From Verrucomicrobiales bacterium (GTDB taxonomy: Bacteria; Verrucomicrobiota; Verrucomicrobiia; Verrucomicrobiales; DEV007), in the NCBI GenBank assembly GCA_024638765.1, contig JAHEJT010000013.1, positions 1 through 54,437 on the forward strand: a stretch of DNA of 54,437 bases, read 5' to 3'. Below the pieces are notes generated by a model. The model saw only the letters and a program-made list of their open reading frames with translations. It had not been told where the DNA came from and searched no databases. The position numbers and the translations under genes are program-made. This document shows, in pieces, positions 1-8,825 of this stretch; position 1 is the first letter of the stretch, and each line of letters starts with the position of its first letter.

Positions 1-1
1 G

Positions 2-1699
2 GGCGCGTTGGCGTTCCGATTGTTGCAGCGCGACTGGAACCTGGTCCTGGGAATTGAGAAACTCGATCCCTGGGTCACCGCGAAGGTGCTGCATGAAGTG
101 TCTTTGCGCGAAGGCCAGACGCGGACCGCGTTGCTGGCGGACTTTAATGTGCGCAACGCCTCCATCCGGGGCCTGCAGGTGCGCCTTCCGGTGTCCGGTG
201 AAGACGAGGTCCGCACCCTGCGCGCCACCGGTAAATCCGTCAGTGACCTGGTGCGGACGGCGCCGGACTCCGACATCTGGGAAATCCGTTTCAAACGCCG
301 TGTCGTCGGCGATGTCCAGGTGCGCATTGAGTTCGAGCGTCGCGGCGACCGCGAAGTCGCCTCGGAAATCCTTGCGGTTGCCGGCTTCCCGGAAGTCCGA
401 CAACTGTCTTATTACTTCGCGGTGCGCGCCGGCGGCCGTCTCGAGTTGGAACTCGGCGATTTTCCGCGTGGCTGGCAGCGTGCCGATTGGAACGCGGTCC
501 CGCAAACACTTCGCGAAGCCGGGAATCGTAGCGCGCCAGCGATGACCTTGCGCGCCGTCTCGCCCGAGGCGCCTCTCAATCTGACCGTGCGTCGTCATTC
601 CCTGGCGGAAGCGCTCAAGCTGCGGGTCGCGGGGGGCGCATTGACCTCGGTCCTCTCTCCCCTGGGCGATCAGCTCACTGCCGTGGATTTGACCATGGAA
701 GTTATCCAGCGCAGCAGTCTTACGGTCGGGCTTCCCGAGGGAGGCGAACTCTTCAATATCTTCGTCAACGGCGAAAGCGTGCACTCGGTCCGCCAGGGCG
801 ATGCCTGGCAGTTTCACATTCTTCCCGGCGCCGACGATCGCACCGCCAGCGTGCGTTTTGTGTATTCCGTCCCCGGCGATCACTTGCGCAAGCTGGGGCT
901 CTCCAGTCCGCAGATGAATGTGCCGCTGGAAAATATCCAGTGGCGCGTGGTGGCGCCCAAGGGATTCGTTTTGAGTGACGAACGCGGCAACCTCGAGCTG
1001 AAGCATGAAGAGCGCTGGGTGCGCTACGATCGCAGTAGTTATCTTTCCAAGGTCCAGGGCAAACGCCAGGAAGAAGCGCAAGAGGCGGCCCAGCTTCTCG
1101 AACAGGCCAACCGCTATCTCCAGGCGGGGGAGCAGACCAAGGCGCATTGGGCGCTCAAAAGCGTCGCCAACCGGTATGCGCTGGACGCCGCTTCCAACGA
1201 AGACGCGCGTGTCCAGTTGGAGAACCTGCAGACCCAACAGGCAATCGTCGGGCTCAACACGCGCCGGCAGCGCGTTTACCTGGACAACACCATGGACCAG
1301 GCCGCATTTGCCGACGACGAGCAAATGAAACAAGGCGCCGCCGCCAATCCGGTTTTGCAGCAAGGGGATGTGAATTTTCGGCCCCAGGAACTGAGTCAGT
1401 TGTTACAGGGAAACACCAGCGAAGATAACGCCGTGCTCCAGCGTATTGCGGGTCGACTCGTCAGTCATCAGCGGACGACCGAGCCGGCGCCGCAGGCGAT
1501 AACCATCACCCTTCCGGAAGAAGGTACTGTCTACACGTTCAATCGGACAGTGCAGGTGTCCGAAAATGCGCCCCTGGAGCTTACGCTCTGGTTTTCTTCG
1601 GCCCAGCGCCTCGGCCTCTGGCGCGTCGCCCTGGTCCTGATCCTCCTGGCGGCCTTCGCCGGCGGGATAGTGATGACCACTCCGAGGAGGGTGGGGTGA
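2..1699 (+). CDS. C-terminal part of a membrane-anchored protein (partial)
   Basis: The reading frame is open from the first bases of the window, so the true start lies upstream; the first start-like codon inside is TTG at 8. I do not recognise the family. The visible part (about 563 residues) is rich in predicted beta structure, then has a Gln/Glu/Ala-rich helical stretch around residues 350-420, and ends in one hydrophobic segment (residues about 535-557) followed by a short basic tail. This suggests a large extracytoplasmic domain held by a C-terminal membrane anchor. The stop is followed six bases later by a palindromic repeat. Coding is supported by length and regular codon use; function is unknown. 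Confidence 0.8.
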   Translation, partial: GALAFRLLQRDWNLVLGIEKLDPWVTAKVLHEVSLREGQTRTALLADFNVRNASIRGLQVRLPVSGEDEVRTLRATGKSVSDLVRTAPDSDIWEIRFKRRVVGDVQVRIEFERRGDREVASEILAVAGFPEVRQLSYYFAVRAGGRLELELGDFPRGWQRADWNAVPQTLREAGNRSAPAMTLRAVSPEAPLNLTVRRHSLAEALKLRVAGGALTSVLSPLGDQLTAVDLTMEVIQRSSLTVGLPEGGELFNIFVNGESVHSVRQGDAWQFHILPGADDRTASVRFVYSVPGDHLRKLGLSSPQMNVPLENIQWRVVAPKGFVLSDERGNLELKHEERWVRYDRSSYLSKVQGKRQEEAQEAAQLLEQANRYLQAGEQTKAHWALKSVANRYALDAASNEDARVQLENLQTQQAIVGLNTRRQRVYLDNTMDQAAFADDEQMKQGAAANPVLQQGDVNFRPQELSQLLQGNTSEDNAVLQRIAGRLVSHQRTTEPAPQAITITLPEEGTVYTFNRTVQVSENAPLELTLWFSSAQRLGLWRVALVLILLAAFAGGIVMTTPRRVG

Positions 1700-1704
1700 A
1701 AGAA

Positions 1705-1729
1705 GTAGCCGCGCTCGTAAGAGCGTGGA
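1705..1729 (+). repeat. Palindromic element A, copy 1
   Basis: It reads GTAGCCG, stem CGCTC, loop GTAA, stem GAGCG, then TGGA. It belongs to a family with fixed flanks and covarying stems (other copies at 4783, 7163, 26902 and four in 53691-53861). It begins six bases after the stop of the preceding gene. Confidence 0.85.
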
Positions 1730-1771
1730 AGGGAACGTGCCTGTTACAGTGAGACCGGCCCGATCAGAGAG

Positions 1772-1832
1772 TGGGAGCGCGGGCGTCCCGCCCGCATTTG
1801 AATCGGTTGCGGGCGGGACGCCCGCGCTCCCA
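1772..1832. repeat. Long hairpin element B, copy 1
   Basis: Two perfect 24-base inverted arms (1772-1795 and 1809-1832) enclose a 13-base loop. The left arm begins TGGGAGCGCGGGCGTC. Related copies lie at 4711-4771 and 23009-23098. It sits between convergent genes, where it could also help end transcription, but no T-run follows. Confidence 0.85.
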
Positions 1833-1892
1833 TTCCCGAATCGCTTCGCCCTCTCCACGTTCGCCAAGGCCTCCGACGAGTGTGCGCCACCC

Positions 1893-2867
1893 CTATTCCG
1901 GCGCCGCTCCGAGATACTTCCGCATGAACGGGAGAACTGCGGCAAATGCCTCGTCGACGTCTTCCTGGCCGCCGCCGCGCAGACCGTGCTCTCCGCCTTT
2001 CACCGAAATAAAACGAAACGGGACCCCGTGTTTTTTGAATTCCCGCGCCATGATTTCCGATTGCTCGTGCGGGACATCGGTGTCTTCGGTGCCGTGAATC
2101 AAGAGCGTCGGCGGGTAATCCGGAGACACGTTTGCGGCGGCCATGTAAGGATCAAAGCTCTCGGGATTCTTTTCCGGATCGAAACCCGAGACGCGTCGCG
2201 GCCAGGTGCCGGTATGCCGCGCGTGCTGGTAATACGCGCCGCCATCGTGCACCCGGTCGGCTGCGTTGGCCACGGGCGGCCCTTTTTCAATGGCGACGAT
2301 CTGGTCTTCAGTCAGCGTCTTCGCCTGGTGCCGGGTATGCGGACTGGGTTGCGAGAGCCAGGGCCCGATGAGATCGCCGTATCCCCAGAAGGAAACCAGG
2401 CAGACGGGGCGCGGTCGCACCCGAAAACCGGAGCTCAAAGTGAGATGTCCGCCCGCGGACCCGCCCATGACCGCGATCTTCGAAGCATCGGCCGAAAACT
2501 TTTCCCGGGCGTGGGCGCGCAGCCAGCCGAAGGCGTCCTCGAGATCGCTGATGATTTCCGGGAGCTTGGTCTCGGGCGCGAGCCGGTAATCGATAGACAC
2601 CACGCAATATCCCTCGTCGAGAAGCCGGCGCGACGCGCGACCGAGCCCCTGGCGTCCCCCGTTGATGAGCGCGCCGCCGTGGATCCACACCACCAGAGGG
2701 CGTATTTTTTCATCCGAGGGACGGTGCGCATCGAGCTTGATCTCGAGATCGCCGGCTTTCTTATACGTGAACGTCTCGACGCGGGCGGTGGCGTCACGGG
2801 CCGGCGCGGGTGCGGCCGGCGAAAGCAGGAGCGCAAGAACGAGTGCGATGGCGAGGCGTGGGGGCAT
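1893..2867 (-). CDS. Secreted alpha/beta hydrolase (esterase/lipase type)
   Basis: The 324-residue protein starts with a signal peptide (basic start, hydrophobic run 5-18, Ala/Pro-rich cleavage region near 24). The fold is that of BD-FAE-like carboxylesterases: oxyanion-hole motif HGG at 63-65, nucleophile elbow GGSAG with Ser137, acid Asp262 in HGTEDTDVP, and His294 in GGEHG. The catalytic triad is therefore complete. Members of this family remove acyl groups from carbohydrates or hydrolyse small esters; with so many sulfatases nearby, a deacetylase role on polysaccharide is plausible but inferred. Repeats lie on both sides, so no operon partner is evident. Confidence 0.85.
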   Translation of the reverse strand: MPPRLAIALVLALLLSPAAPAPARDATARVETFTYKKAGDLEIKLDAHRPSDEKIRPLVVWIHGGALINGGRQGLGRASRRLLDEGYCVVSIDYRLAPETKLPEIISDLEDAFGWLRAHAREKFSADASKIAVMGGSAGGHLTLSSGFRVRPRPVCLVSFWGYGDLIGPWLSQPSPHTRHQAKTLTEDQIVAIEKGPPVANAADRVHDGGAYYQHARHTGTWPRRVSGFDPEKNPESFDPYMAAANVSPDYPPTLLIHGTEDTDVPHEQSEIMAREFKKHGVPFRFISVKGGEHGLRGGGQEDVDEAFAAVLPFMRKYLGAAPE

Positions 2868-2879
2868 GGGTTTAGGTAA

Positions 2880-3145
2880 ATAGTAAACAGTAAACAGTAA
2901 ATAGTGAGTAGTGAATAGTTCTCAGGTGTCAGGCGGACGGAGTGGATTGATGATTGGTGATTGATGATTTTTGAAGGGTGAAGTCCGGACTTCGAAAATC
3001 ATCAATCACCAATCACCAATCAGCAATCATCAATCAGGCGGCAGGAAGGTGTCCCGCCTTCGCCCTTCGGCGAGGCAGGCAGGTTTGAGGTATCAGGTGT
3101 CAGAGAATGTAACCGATTCTCCTTCGGCTTCCAACCTCCCAAATT
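2880..3145. repeat. Low-complexity intergenic repeats
   Basis: No gene is seen here. It holds a short-period stretch of AGTAAACAGTAAATAG units (2880-2920) and an inverted pair built of TTGATGATTGGTGATTGATG and its complement around a centre GAAGTCCGGACTTC (2946-3037). The AGTAAATAGT units recur at 7325-7350. Confidence 0.75.
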
Positions 3146-3146
3146 C

Positions 3147-3300
3147 TGTCATCCCGAGCGCAGTCGAGGGATCTCACGCGCGGGATTGCAGATTCTCTTG
3201 GAAATAACCGGAGTGCGCCATGCCAGGCATTCGTGATCTTTCTGAGAATTTGAATGTCATAGAGACAATGAGAGATCCCTCGACTTCGCTCCGGATGACA
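3147..3300. repeat. Terminal-inverted-repeat element C, copy 1
   Basis: It starts TGTCATCCCGAG, with GAGGGATC about 15 bases further in, and ends with the complement (GATCCCTCGACTTCGCTC then GGATGACA). The 154-base element has conserved ends and an unrelated interior compared with copies at 15131, 25439 and 51960. It has no coding capacity. Confidence 0.8.
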
Positions 3301-3322
3301 AGTCGAAGTATCAAGTTCCCCC

Positions 3323-4516
3323 TCACAACACCCCCGCTATCGCATCGCAAAGCGCGTCGATATTATCCTCGTTGATCCCCGCAACGCTGATGCGGCCGGA
3401 ATCGACAATGTATATCGCGTGCTGATCGCGGAGGGTGTGCACTTGTGCTTTCGTGAGCCCGGAAAAACTGAACATCCCGAGCTGGGTGGTGATAAAACCG
3501 AAGTCCTGTTTGTCGGTTTTCGCGGCCATGGTATCCACGAACCGCTTGCGAATGGAATTGATGCGGTCGCGCATCGCGGCCACTTCCTGCTCCCAGAGCG
3601 CGCGGAGTTCCGCCTCCCCGAGCACCGTGGCCACGAGGCGGGCGCCGTGCGCCGGCGGATTGGAATAGTTGACCCGGATGCAGAGTTTGACGTGGCTCAT
3701 GGCGGCTGCTACTGCCTCGGCGGATCCCGCCAGCACCGTGAGCGCCCCGACCCGCTGATTATAGAGTCCGAAGTTCTTGGAAAAACTTCCGGCCACCAGC
3801 ATCTCGAGTCCGGCCGCCGCAAAGGCGCGGATCCCGGCGGCATCTTCCTCGATCCCGTTGCCGAATCCCTGGTAAGCGAAATCGAAGAGCGGAAGGAATT
3901 TCCTTTCTTTGGCGATCTGCGCGAGTTGTGTCCATTGCTCCGGGGTGGGATCCATCCCGGAGGGATTGTGGCAGCAGGCGTGCAGCAGGACGACGTCCCC
4001 GGCCGGCACTTCCGCGAGCGCCGCGGTCATCTTGTCGAAGGCAAGATTACCCGCGGCTTTGTCATAGTAAGGGTAAGTCTCCTGCGCGATACCGGATGCG
4101 GTGAAGATGCCCTTGTGATTGGCCCAGGTCGGATCGCTCATCCAGATCTTTGCGCCCGGGAACATTTTCTTAATGAAATCGCCCGCGACGCGAAGCCCGC
4201 CGGTGCCACCGGGGGTTTGGGCGGCCAGGGCGCGACCCGACGCTGCCGCATCGCTGCCCGCGCCGAAGACCAGCGGAATTACCGCGTCATCCATGGCAGC
4301 GAGCCCGGTCATGGGAAGGTAACCGCCGCCGGAGGTTTCGTTTTCCGACAAAATCTTCTCGGCGCGCTGGATGCACTCGAGGGTGGGCGTTTTGCCCTGC
4401 GCATCTTTATAGATGCCCACCCCCAGGTTGATCTTGTCCGGGTTGGGATCCTTGTTGAAGGCCTCGGTCAGGCCGAGGATGGGATCGGGAGGGGCGGTCT
4501 GGATGGTTTCGAACAT
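3323..4516 (-). CDS. Aspartate/aromatic amino acid aminotransferase, class I
   Basis: This is a PLP-dependent transaminase that moves an amino group between aspartate or an aromatic amino acid and 2-oxoglutarate. The 397-residue product aligns along its whole length with E. coli AspC/TyrB: start MFETIQTAPPDPILGL, HNPSG at 183-187, Asp212 in the FDFAYQG motif that contacts the PLP ring, Schiff-base lysine Lys247 in SFSKNFGLYNQRVG, and the C-terminal substrate arginine in GRISVAGI. The start at 4516 is preferred over one ten codons upstream because it matches the family N-terminus and has AAGGAAAG just before it. Whether it is AspC or TyrB cannot be told from sequence alone. Confidence 0.95.
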   Translation of the reverse strand: MFETIQTAPPDPILGLTEAFNKDPNPDKINLGVGIYKDAQGKTPTLECIQRAEKILSENETSGGGYLPMTGLAAMDDAVIPLVFGAGSDAAASGRALAAQTPGGTGGLRVAGDFIKKMFPGAKIWMSDPTWANHKGIFTASGIAQETYPYYDKAAGNLAFDKMTAALAEVPAGDVVLLHACCHNPSGMDPTPEQWTQLAQIAKERKFLPLFDFAYQGFGNGIEEDAAGIRAFAAAGLEMLVAGSFSKNFGLYNQRVGALTVLAGSAEAVAAAMSHVKLCIRVNYSNPPAHGARLVATVLGEAELRALWEQEVAAMRDRINSIRKRFVDTMAAKTDKQDFGFITTQLGMFSFSGLTKAQVHTLRDQHAIYIVDSGRISVAGINEDNIDALCDAIAGVL

Positions 4517-4528
4517 GCTTTCCTTAAT

Positions 4529-4588
4529 GTGAGGCAGGCGTCCCACCTGCCACTTTAGTCGAAGGCAGGCGTCCCGCCTGCCTCACAC
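4529..4588. repeat. Inverted repeat upstream of the aminotransferase
   Basis: The arms start GTGAGGCAGGCGTCCC and end with the complement GCCTGCCTCAC. It is related to element B by its GGCGTCCC core, and lies only 12 bases upstream of the aminotransferase start, so the leader of that mRNA could fold into it. Confidence 0.7.
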
Positions 4589-4710
4589 TAGGACAGCAAG
4601 GCGCGCCGATTACAGCCAAAAATGAAACCGCCTGCCGGCAGGGGTCCTTAGGATCCCGACGAGTCGGGACCAACCCGTCCCACATTACACAAAATATAGC
4701 GCTGAGTTGA

Positions 4711-4771
4711 TGGGAGCGCGGGCGTCCCGCCCGCATCTGAATCGATGGCGGGCGGGACGCCCGCGGTCCCA
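4711..4771. repeat. Long hairpin element B, copy 2
   Basis: Arms 4711-4734 and 4748-4771 are 24 bases each with one mismatch. The left arm and most of the loop are identical to copy 1 at 1772. Confidence 0.85.
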
Positions 4772-4782
4772 GCACCAAGCAG

Positions 4783-4807
4783 TCCACCTGCTTACGCAGG
4801 CGGCTAC
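4783..4807 (-). repeat. Palindromic element A, copy 2 (contains a gene stop codon)
   Basis: Read on the minus strand it is GTAGCCG, stem CCTGC, loop GTAA, stem GCAGG, TGGA. The TAG of GTAGCCG is the stop codon of the enolase-superfamily gene. Confidence 0.85.
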
Positions 4808-6282
4808 ATCTCCTCCCATTCCTCGAAGGGAATCAGGTGCTCCCATTCCGGTTCGAAGGCGACGCCGAACCCGGTGGTCTGCAGGCTCGCGCAGTCGACG
4901 GCCCCGTCCTGAATATTGAGAAACATCTCGCCCCGCCTCTCGGTGTAGAGATCGGGATGATGCTCGCGAGTCAGGCGCTTTTCCTGCGCCGTGAGAAAGG
5001 GCATGCCGTAGGTGTAATGATGCCCGTTGCGTTCGCAGTGATCGATGTCGAGCAAGCCGAGCGCCGCGTAATCCTGGTGCAACGGCACCAGGGGCATGTT
5101 CGACAGGTCTTCGCCGCTCATGAAGGCGTTGCGATCGGTGGTGTCTTCGAAATGATGGCACCACGCGAGATTGAGAAGGGATTTGAAAAATCCTTTGCAG
5201 TTCTTGTGAGAAACTCCCGAATAACCAATTGCAAACGCATTGGGAAATGCATCGAGTTCCCCGTCAGCCTCATCAATCACGAGATCTTTTTTTCCGGCGA
5301 TTTTATGAATCTTTTTTGTCGTGGCGGGATCGTGCGTGAGGGCACGCGGCATCGGTTGCTCGATAAAGAGCATGTGCTGAAATAATCCCGGTGCCTTTTC
5401 TTCGAGCAATTCCACCAGGCGCGAGAAGGAATCCAGATCGTCGTAACTTTCGTTCCCATCGAGCGTGACGACGGGGTCTTCAGCGTGCATGACCACTTGC
5501 CAGATGCGCTGCAGCCGGTCGAAATCGCCTTCGGGATCGCCGGACACTTTCACCTTGAAGAATCGCACGCCGTCGCGCGAAATGTATTCCTCGAGTGTCT
5601 CGGGTTCGCCGTCGTCGACGCGTTCCTCCTTCGGCCAATCGGCTTCGGTGAGCGGGTCGGCTCCACCGACTGTGTGCCGGACGAAAATCCGAGTCCGTGG
5701 CTTTTTGGGAAGCAGCGACGCGATGCGAATGTCTTTGAGCTGTGGAAAGACTTCTCCCGGGTCCACGCCCAGCAGATCGTTTTTCACCGCTTCGAAAAGC
5801 GTGGCGTCATGCAGCCGGCAGACCGCATCGACAATGGCGCGTTCGAATAACGCCGAGGCGAAGCTCGCCGAGAGCGGTTCGTGATCGGCCTCCCGGCCTA
5901 GCCTTTGAATTTCGCGATTGCAGCTGCGCCAGATTGCGAACGGGGATGCGAAGGCGGGTGCGGCCAGGTAAACTTCGCGCGCGGCCTTGACTAAAGCGAG
6001 CAGCCGGGCCGGCTTTTCGGATCCGCTGTATTGGGGGCGCTTGTCGAGCCATCCGTAAGAGGGCCGGTCGCCCGACATGCCCACGGCGCGGCGGCCTTGT
6101 CCGTCCACCACGATCGCGCGGGTCACCAGAAACCCGCCCGGACGGCGTTTCTGTGCCGGGGGCCGCGGTTTCGGTTTCGCGGATTGCGAGCTGTCCCGTC
6201 CGGCTTTGCCCAGCACGAATCGCATGCGGCCCGGAGGCAGGGCGCGCACGAAAATCTCGATCGACTCGAGCCGATAGCTCAT
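4804..6282 (-). CDS. Enolase-superfamily enzyme (mandelate racemase/muconate cycloisomerase-like)
   Basis: The 492-residue protein shows the C-terminal barrel signatures of the superfamily: KVK (Lys243, Lys245) as a base, metal ligands Asp275 in VTLDGNE, Glu308 in IEQPM and Asp337/Glu338 in VIDEAD, and a candidate second lysine Lys360. These enzymes abstract a proton next to a carboxylate; many dehydrate sugar acids or racemise acids. The substrate cannot be read from sequence, but a sugar-acid dehydratase would fit a polysaccharide region. It is longer than typical members (about 350-450) because of a basic Pro/Lys insertion at 34-48. No signal peptide, so cytoplasmic. Its start lies only 25 bases from that of the divergent GNAT gene, and its stop codon lies in repeat A. 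Confidence 0.85.
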   Translation of the reverse strand: MSYRLESIEIFVRALPPGRMRFVLGKAGRDSSQSAKPKPRPPAQKRRPGGFLVTRAIVVDGQGRRAVGMSGDRPSYGWLDKRPQYSGSEKPARLLALVKAAREVYLAAPAFASPFAIWRSCNREIQRLGREADHEPLSASFASALFERAIVDAVCRLHDATLFEAVKNDLLGVDPGEVFPQLKDIRIASLLPKKPRTRIFVRHTVGGADPLTEADWPKEERVDDGEPETLEEYISRDGVRFFKVKVSGDPEGDFDRLQRIWQVVMHAEDPVVTLDGNESYDDLDSFSRLVELLEEKAPGLFQHMLFIEQPMPRALTHDPATTKKIHKIAGKKDLVIDEADGELDAFPNAFAIGYSGVSHKNCKGFFKSLLNLAWCHHFEDTTDRNAFMSGEDLSNMPLVPLHQDYAALGLLDIDHCERNGHHYTYGMPFLTAQEKRLTREHHPDLYTERRGEMFLNIQDGAVDCASLQTTGFGVAFEPEWEHLIPFEEWEEM

Positions 6283-6307
6283 TGTGGGATCTTAGCTATT
6301 CCCCGCC

Positions 6308-7147
6308 ATGCCCGGCCAACTAGTAATTCGAGATTTTGCAGAGGCTGACCTCGCCTTTGCGGACGGAGTTCGCGAAGCGGCGGGCTGGAATCAAACACCC
6401 GAAGACTGGAAACGCCTCATTTCTTATGCGCCGCAAGGTTGTTTCCTGGCGGAATGGGACGGTCAACGGGCCGGGACGGTGACGACGACACAATACGGCG
6501 ATCGACTCGCCTGGATCGGCATGATGCTGGTGCATCCGGATCATCGGCGCCACGGCATTGCCACGGCCTTGATGGAGCGGGCGCTCGCACACCTGCGCGC
6601 GTGCGGCGTGGGTTGTATTAAGCTCGATGCGACACCCGAGGGAGAGCCCGTCTACGGGCAGCTTGGATTTCAGACTGAGTTCGAATCACACCGCTGGGAG
6701 GGCGGACCCTCCGGAAGGCATCGTGGGGAGAGCGAACGTGAATCCCTGCCGCTCCCGCTGGATTTCGATACCGCGGCCTTCGGCGTCGACCGGGGAGAGT
6801 GGCTGGAGAAAATCTCTCGTGACGCACGTCGCCTGTGCTTGGCGCGGGAGGGGGAAGGGAACCCGGCGGCGTTCGGCATGATCCGGCCGGGCGCGCGAGC
6901 CGATTACCTGGGACCCGCCACCGCATCCGACCCGGCGTCGGGACGCGAGGTGATGGAGAAACTGTTAGGATCGTTGGGCGGGACGACCTTCTGGGACATT
7001 CCGGAACTGAACCGGGATGCGGTGGCGCTCGCCGGGGCACACGGCTTTCAGCGCACCCGTCCTTTCGTACGCATGCACACGGGAGATGCGCCCGTCCCGG
7101 GAAACCCGGCACTCCAGTTCGCCCTCGGAGACCCGGCGACGGGGTGA
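6308..7147 (+). CDS. GNAT acetyltransferase with C-terminal extension domain
   Basis: The 279-residue cytosolic protein has an N-terminal GNAT domain (residues about 5-125) with the acetyl-CoA loop in VHPDHRRHGIATALM (motif A, R/Q-x-x-G-x-A type) and the motif-B-like YGQLGF. The second half (about 130-270) resembles the acetyltransferase-like domain found in YitH-type proteins, with PGARADYLGP and a late hydrophobic strand. The substrate is unknown; these enzymes acetylate amines or small metabolites. It is divergent from the enolase-superfamily gene and convergent with the cytoplasmic sulfatase gene. Confidence 0.85.
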   Translation: MPGQLVIRDFAEADLAFADGVREAAGWNQTPEDWKRLISYAPQGCFLAEWDGQRAGTVTTTQYGDRLAWIGMMLVHPDHRRHGIATALMERALAHLRACGVGCIKLDATPEGEPVYGQLGFQTEFESHRWEGGPSGRHRGESERESLPLPLDFDTAAFGVDRGEWLEKISRDARRLCLAREGEGNPAAFGMIRPGARADYLGPATASDPASGREVMEKLLGSLGGTTFWDIPELNRDAVALAGAHGFQRTRPFVRMHTGDAPVPGNPALQFALGDPATG

Positions 7148-7162
7148 GCCGGATTCGCCGTC

Positions 7163-7187
7163 GTAGCCGCCGTCCTAAGACGGTGGA
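7163..7187 (+). repeat. Palindromic element A, copy 3
   Basis: GTAGCCG, stem CCGTC, loop CTAA, stem GACGG, TGGA. The stem differs from the other copies at both arms in a compensating way. Confidence 0.85.
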
Positions 7188-7232
7188 CCTCCGTGGAAAG
7201 ATGGATCCCTGACCACGCTACATCCCGTTACG

Positions 7233-7284
7233 CAGAAGTGTAACATTTTTTCATACAATTGTATAAAAAAATGTTACACTTCTG
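7233..7284. repeat. 52-base AT-rich near-perfect palindrome
   Basis: CAGAAGTGTAACATTTTTT runs in and its complement runs out around a core TACAATTGTA, with one mismatched pair in 26. It sits between two convergent genes and is far more AT-rich than its surroundings. It could act as a terminator for both strands, since each strand has a T-run inside the stem, or be a mobile palindromic element. Confidence 0.8.
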
Positions 7285-7347
7285 CAGGGCGCTGATGCAG
7301 GAGTGGAATTTCGTCCTGAAACCTGCTCACTACTTACTATTCACTAT

Positions 7348-8781
7348 TTACTCCGACAGCGGTCCCACCCGGCCGAGACGCATCGAGAAGTAATGCGATT
7401 CTTCGAGGGTGCGGTCGCCGGTCTCCCGAATGCGTTCCCAGATGGCGCGCATCATGGCGTCGGCGCGCTCCTTTTGTGCGGGATCGTCGATCAAGTTCGC
7501 GGTTTCCTGGGGATCGGATTCGAGATCGTAAAGTTCATCGAAATCGAATCCGTTGAAGACGAATTTCCAATTTCCATCCCAAAGAATTCGCTGTGTGAGC
7601 CGGAAGCGCGTGCCGTGGTATTCGGCATAAGCAGGGCCGGCTTCGGCCGCCGGGCCCGCCTCCGCGGCAGGGTTCTTGAGAAGAGGCGTAAGCGACCGGG
7701 AATCCGGAGTCACGATGGCTTGCGCACCCGCGAGTTCGCAGAGGGTCGGGCAGAGGTCATGCAGGTTGACGGTGGCGGCGCATTCTCCGGGGGCGATCCC
7801 GGGCCCTGAGATGATCAGGGGGACACGGTAAATTTCCTCGAAGGCGCCGATGTTATGCGCGTCAAAGCCGTGTGCGCCGAGGTATCGGCCGTGATCGGAG
7901 GTGACAATCACGATGGTGTGCTCCAGCCTGCCGCTCTCCTCGAGATGCGCCAGCAGCCGTCCGAATTGCGCGTCCAACTCCGTGATCCGGCCGAAGTAAC
8001 AGGTGCGTGCCAAGCGCCACTGCGCGTCGGTGAGCTCCTCGGCAATCGCGCGTTCCCGGCGGTAGAGACCCGGACGCTTGTCGAGATCGTCGCGAAGAGT
8101 CGCCGGCAGCGGAATGTTTTCCGGATCATACTGTGCCAAGGTCTCGCGGCTCACGATCAGCGCTTCGTTCGGTTCGGAAAAACTCGCGCAGGCGCACCAG
8201 GGTCCCTCGGCCGAGTCCAGGAACTTTATGGTTTGATCGACGGTGTGTTGCGGGTAACGCTCTTCGGGCGGCACATCGGTGACACCCCAGTGCAGGATGC
8301 GCCGGTACCCGGGAGGACTCTCGAGGTATCCACTCAGTTTTGGATCGATGGGCGGGGCGTCGTCTTCTTGTCCTTTCCCCAGGTTTTGATGATGCTCCGC
8401 GCCTTTGACCACCGAGGTGTCCCAGCCGAACCGCTCGAGCGCATTGGTGCGCTCAATGTGCCACTTGCCGAAGTATCCCGTGTCGTACGCGTTGTCCCGG
8501 AGACGCTGGGCGAAGTGTGGTTTGTCCGCGCGGAGGACGCACTGGTCCGGATCGCGTCCGTGTTCCACCTCGAGGACGCCGTGATTATGCGGCAACAGAC
8601 CGGTCATCAGGCTCGCGCGCGAGGGAGAACAGGTCGGGCTGGGCGCATAGGCGCGGGTAAAGGCGAGGCCGCGCGCGCGCAAGCGGTCGAAATTCGGGGT
8701 GAGACAGGGGCTGGCCTTCTCAAGGGCCTCGGCCTGGGCGGCATCCATCAGAAATAGAAGAATGTCAGGTTTGGAGGGCAT
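7348..8781 (-). CDS. Sulfatase, S1 family, no signal peptide
   Basis: This is a formylglycine-dependent sulfuric ester hydrolase of 477 residues. The formylglycine motif is CSPSRASLMTG with Cys51. The lysine/histidine motif GKWHIE and the metal-binding SDHGRYLGAHG are present. The first metal motif is LMDAAQ, so the usual DD or DQ pair is DA here. Unlike the other ten sulfatases in the window it starts directly at the catalytic domain (MPSKPDILLFLMD), so it should act in the cytoplasm. It follows the symporter gene on the same strand (gap 215 bases), which suggests import of a sulfated small substrate before desulfation. The stop codon TAA lies in an AGTAAATAGT repeat. A small Ala-Glu-Ala-Gly-Pro duplication lies near residue 370. 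Confidence 0.9.
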   Translation of the reverse strand: MPSKPDILLFLMDAAQAEALEKASPCLTPNFDRLRARGLAFTRAYAPSPTCSPSRASLMTGLLPHNHGVLEVEHGRDPDQCVLRADKPHFAQRLRDNAYDTGYFGKWHIERTNALERFGWDTSVVKGAEHHQNLGKGQEDDAPPIDPKLSGYLESPPGYRRILHWGVTDVPPEERYPQHTVDQTIKFLDSAEGPWCACASFSEPNEALIVSRETLAQYDPENIPLPATLRDDLDKRPGLYRRERAIAEELTDAQWRLARTCYFGRITELDAQFGRLLAHLEESGRLEHTIVIVTSDHGRYLGAHGFDAHNIGAFEEIYRVPLIISGPGIAPGECAATVNLHDLCPTLCELAGAQAIVTPDSRSLTPLLKNPAAEAGPAAEAGPAYAEYHGTRFRLTQRILWDGNWKFVFNGFDFDELYDLESDPQETANLIDDPAQKERADAMMRAIWERIRETGDRTLEESHYFSMRLGRVGPLSE

Positions 8782-8825
8782 GGTTTTGATTGGAATTGCC
8801 TGGAAGCTATCCCAAAAAAGGTGCT

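Noticed and set aside
2880-3145. Possible attachment site or replication origin in the repeat-rich gap
   Set aside because: The short repeats are the same kinds seen in many gaps here; there are no DnaA-box clusters, integrase or tRNA remnants.
3419-4558. 379-codon open frame on the plus strand
   Set aside because: It is antisense to the aminotransferase, which aligns end to end with AspC/TyrB.
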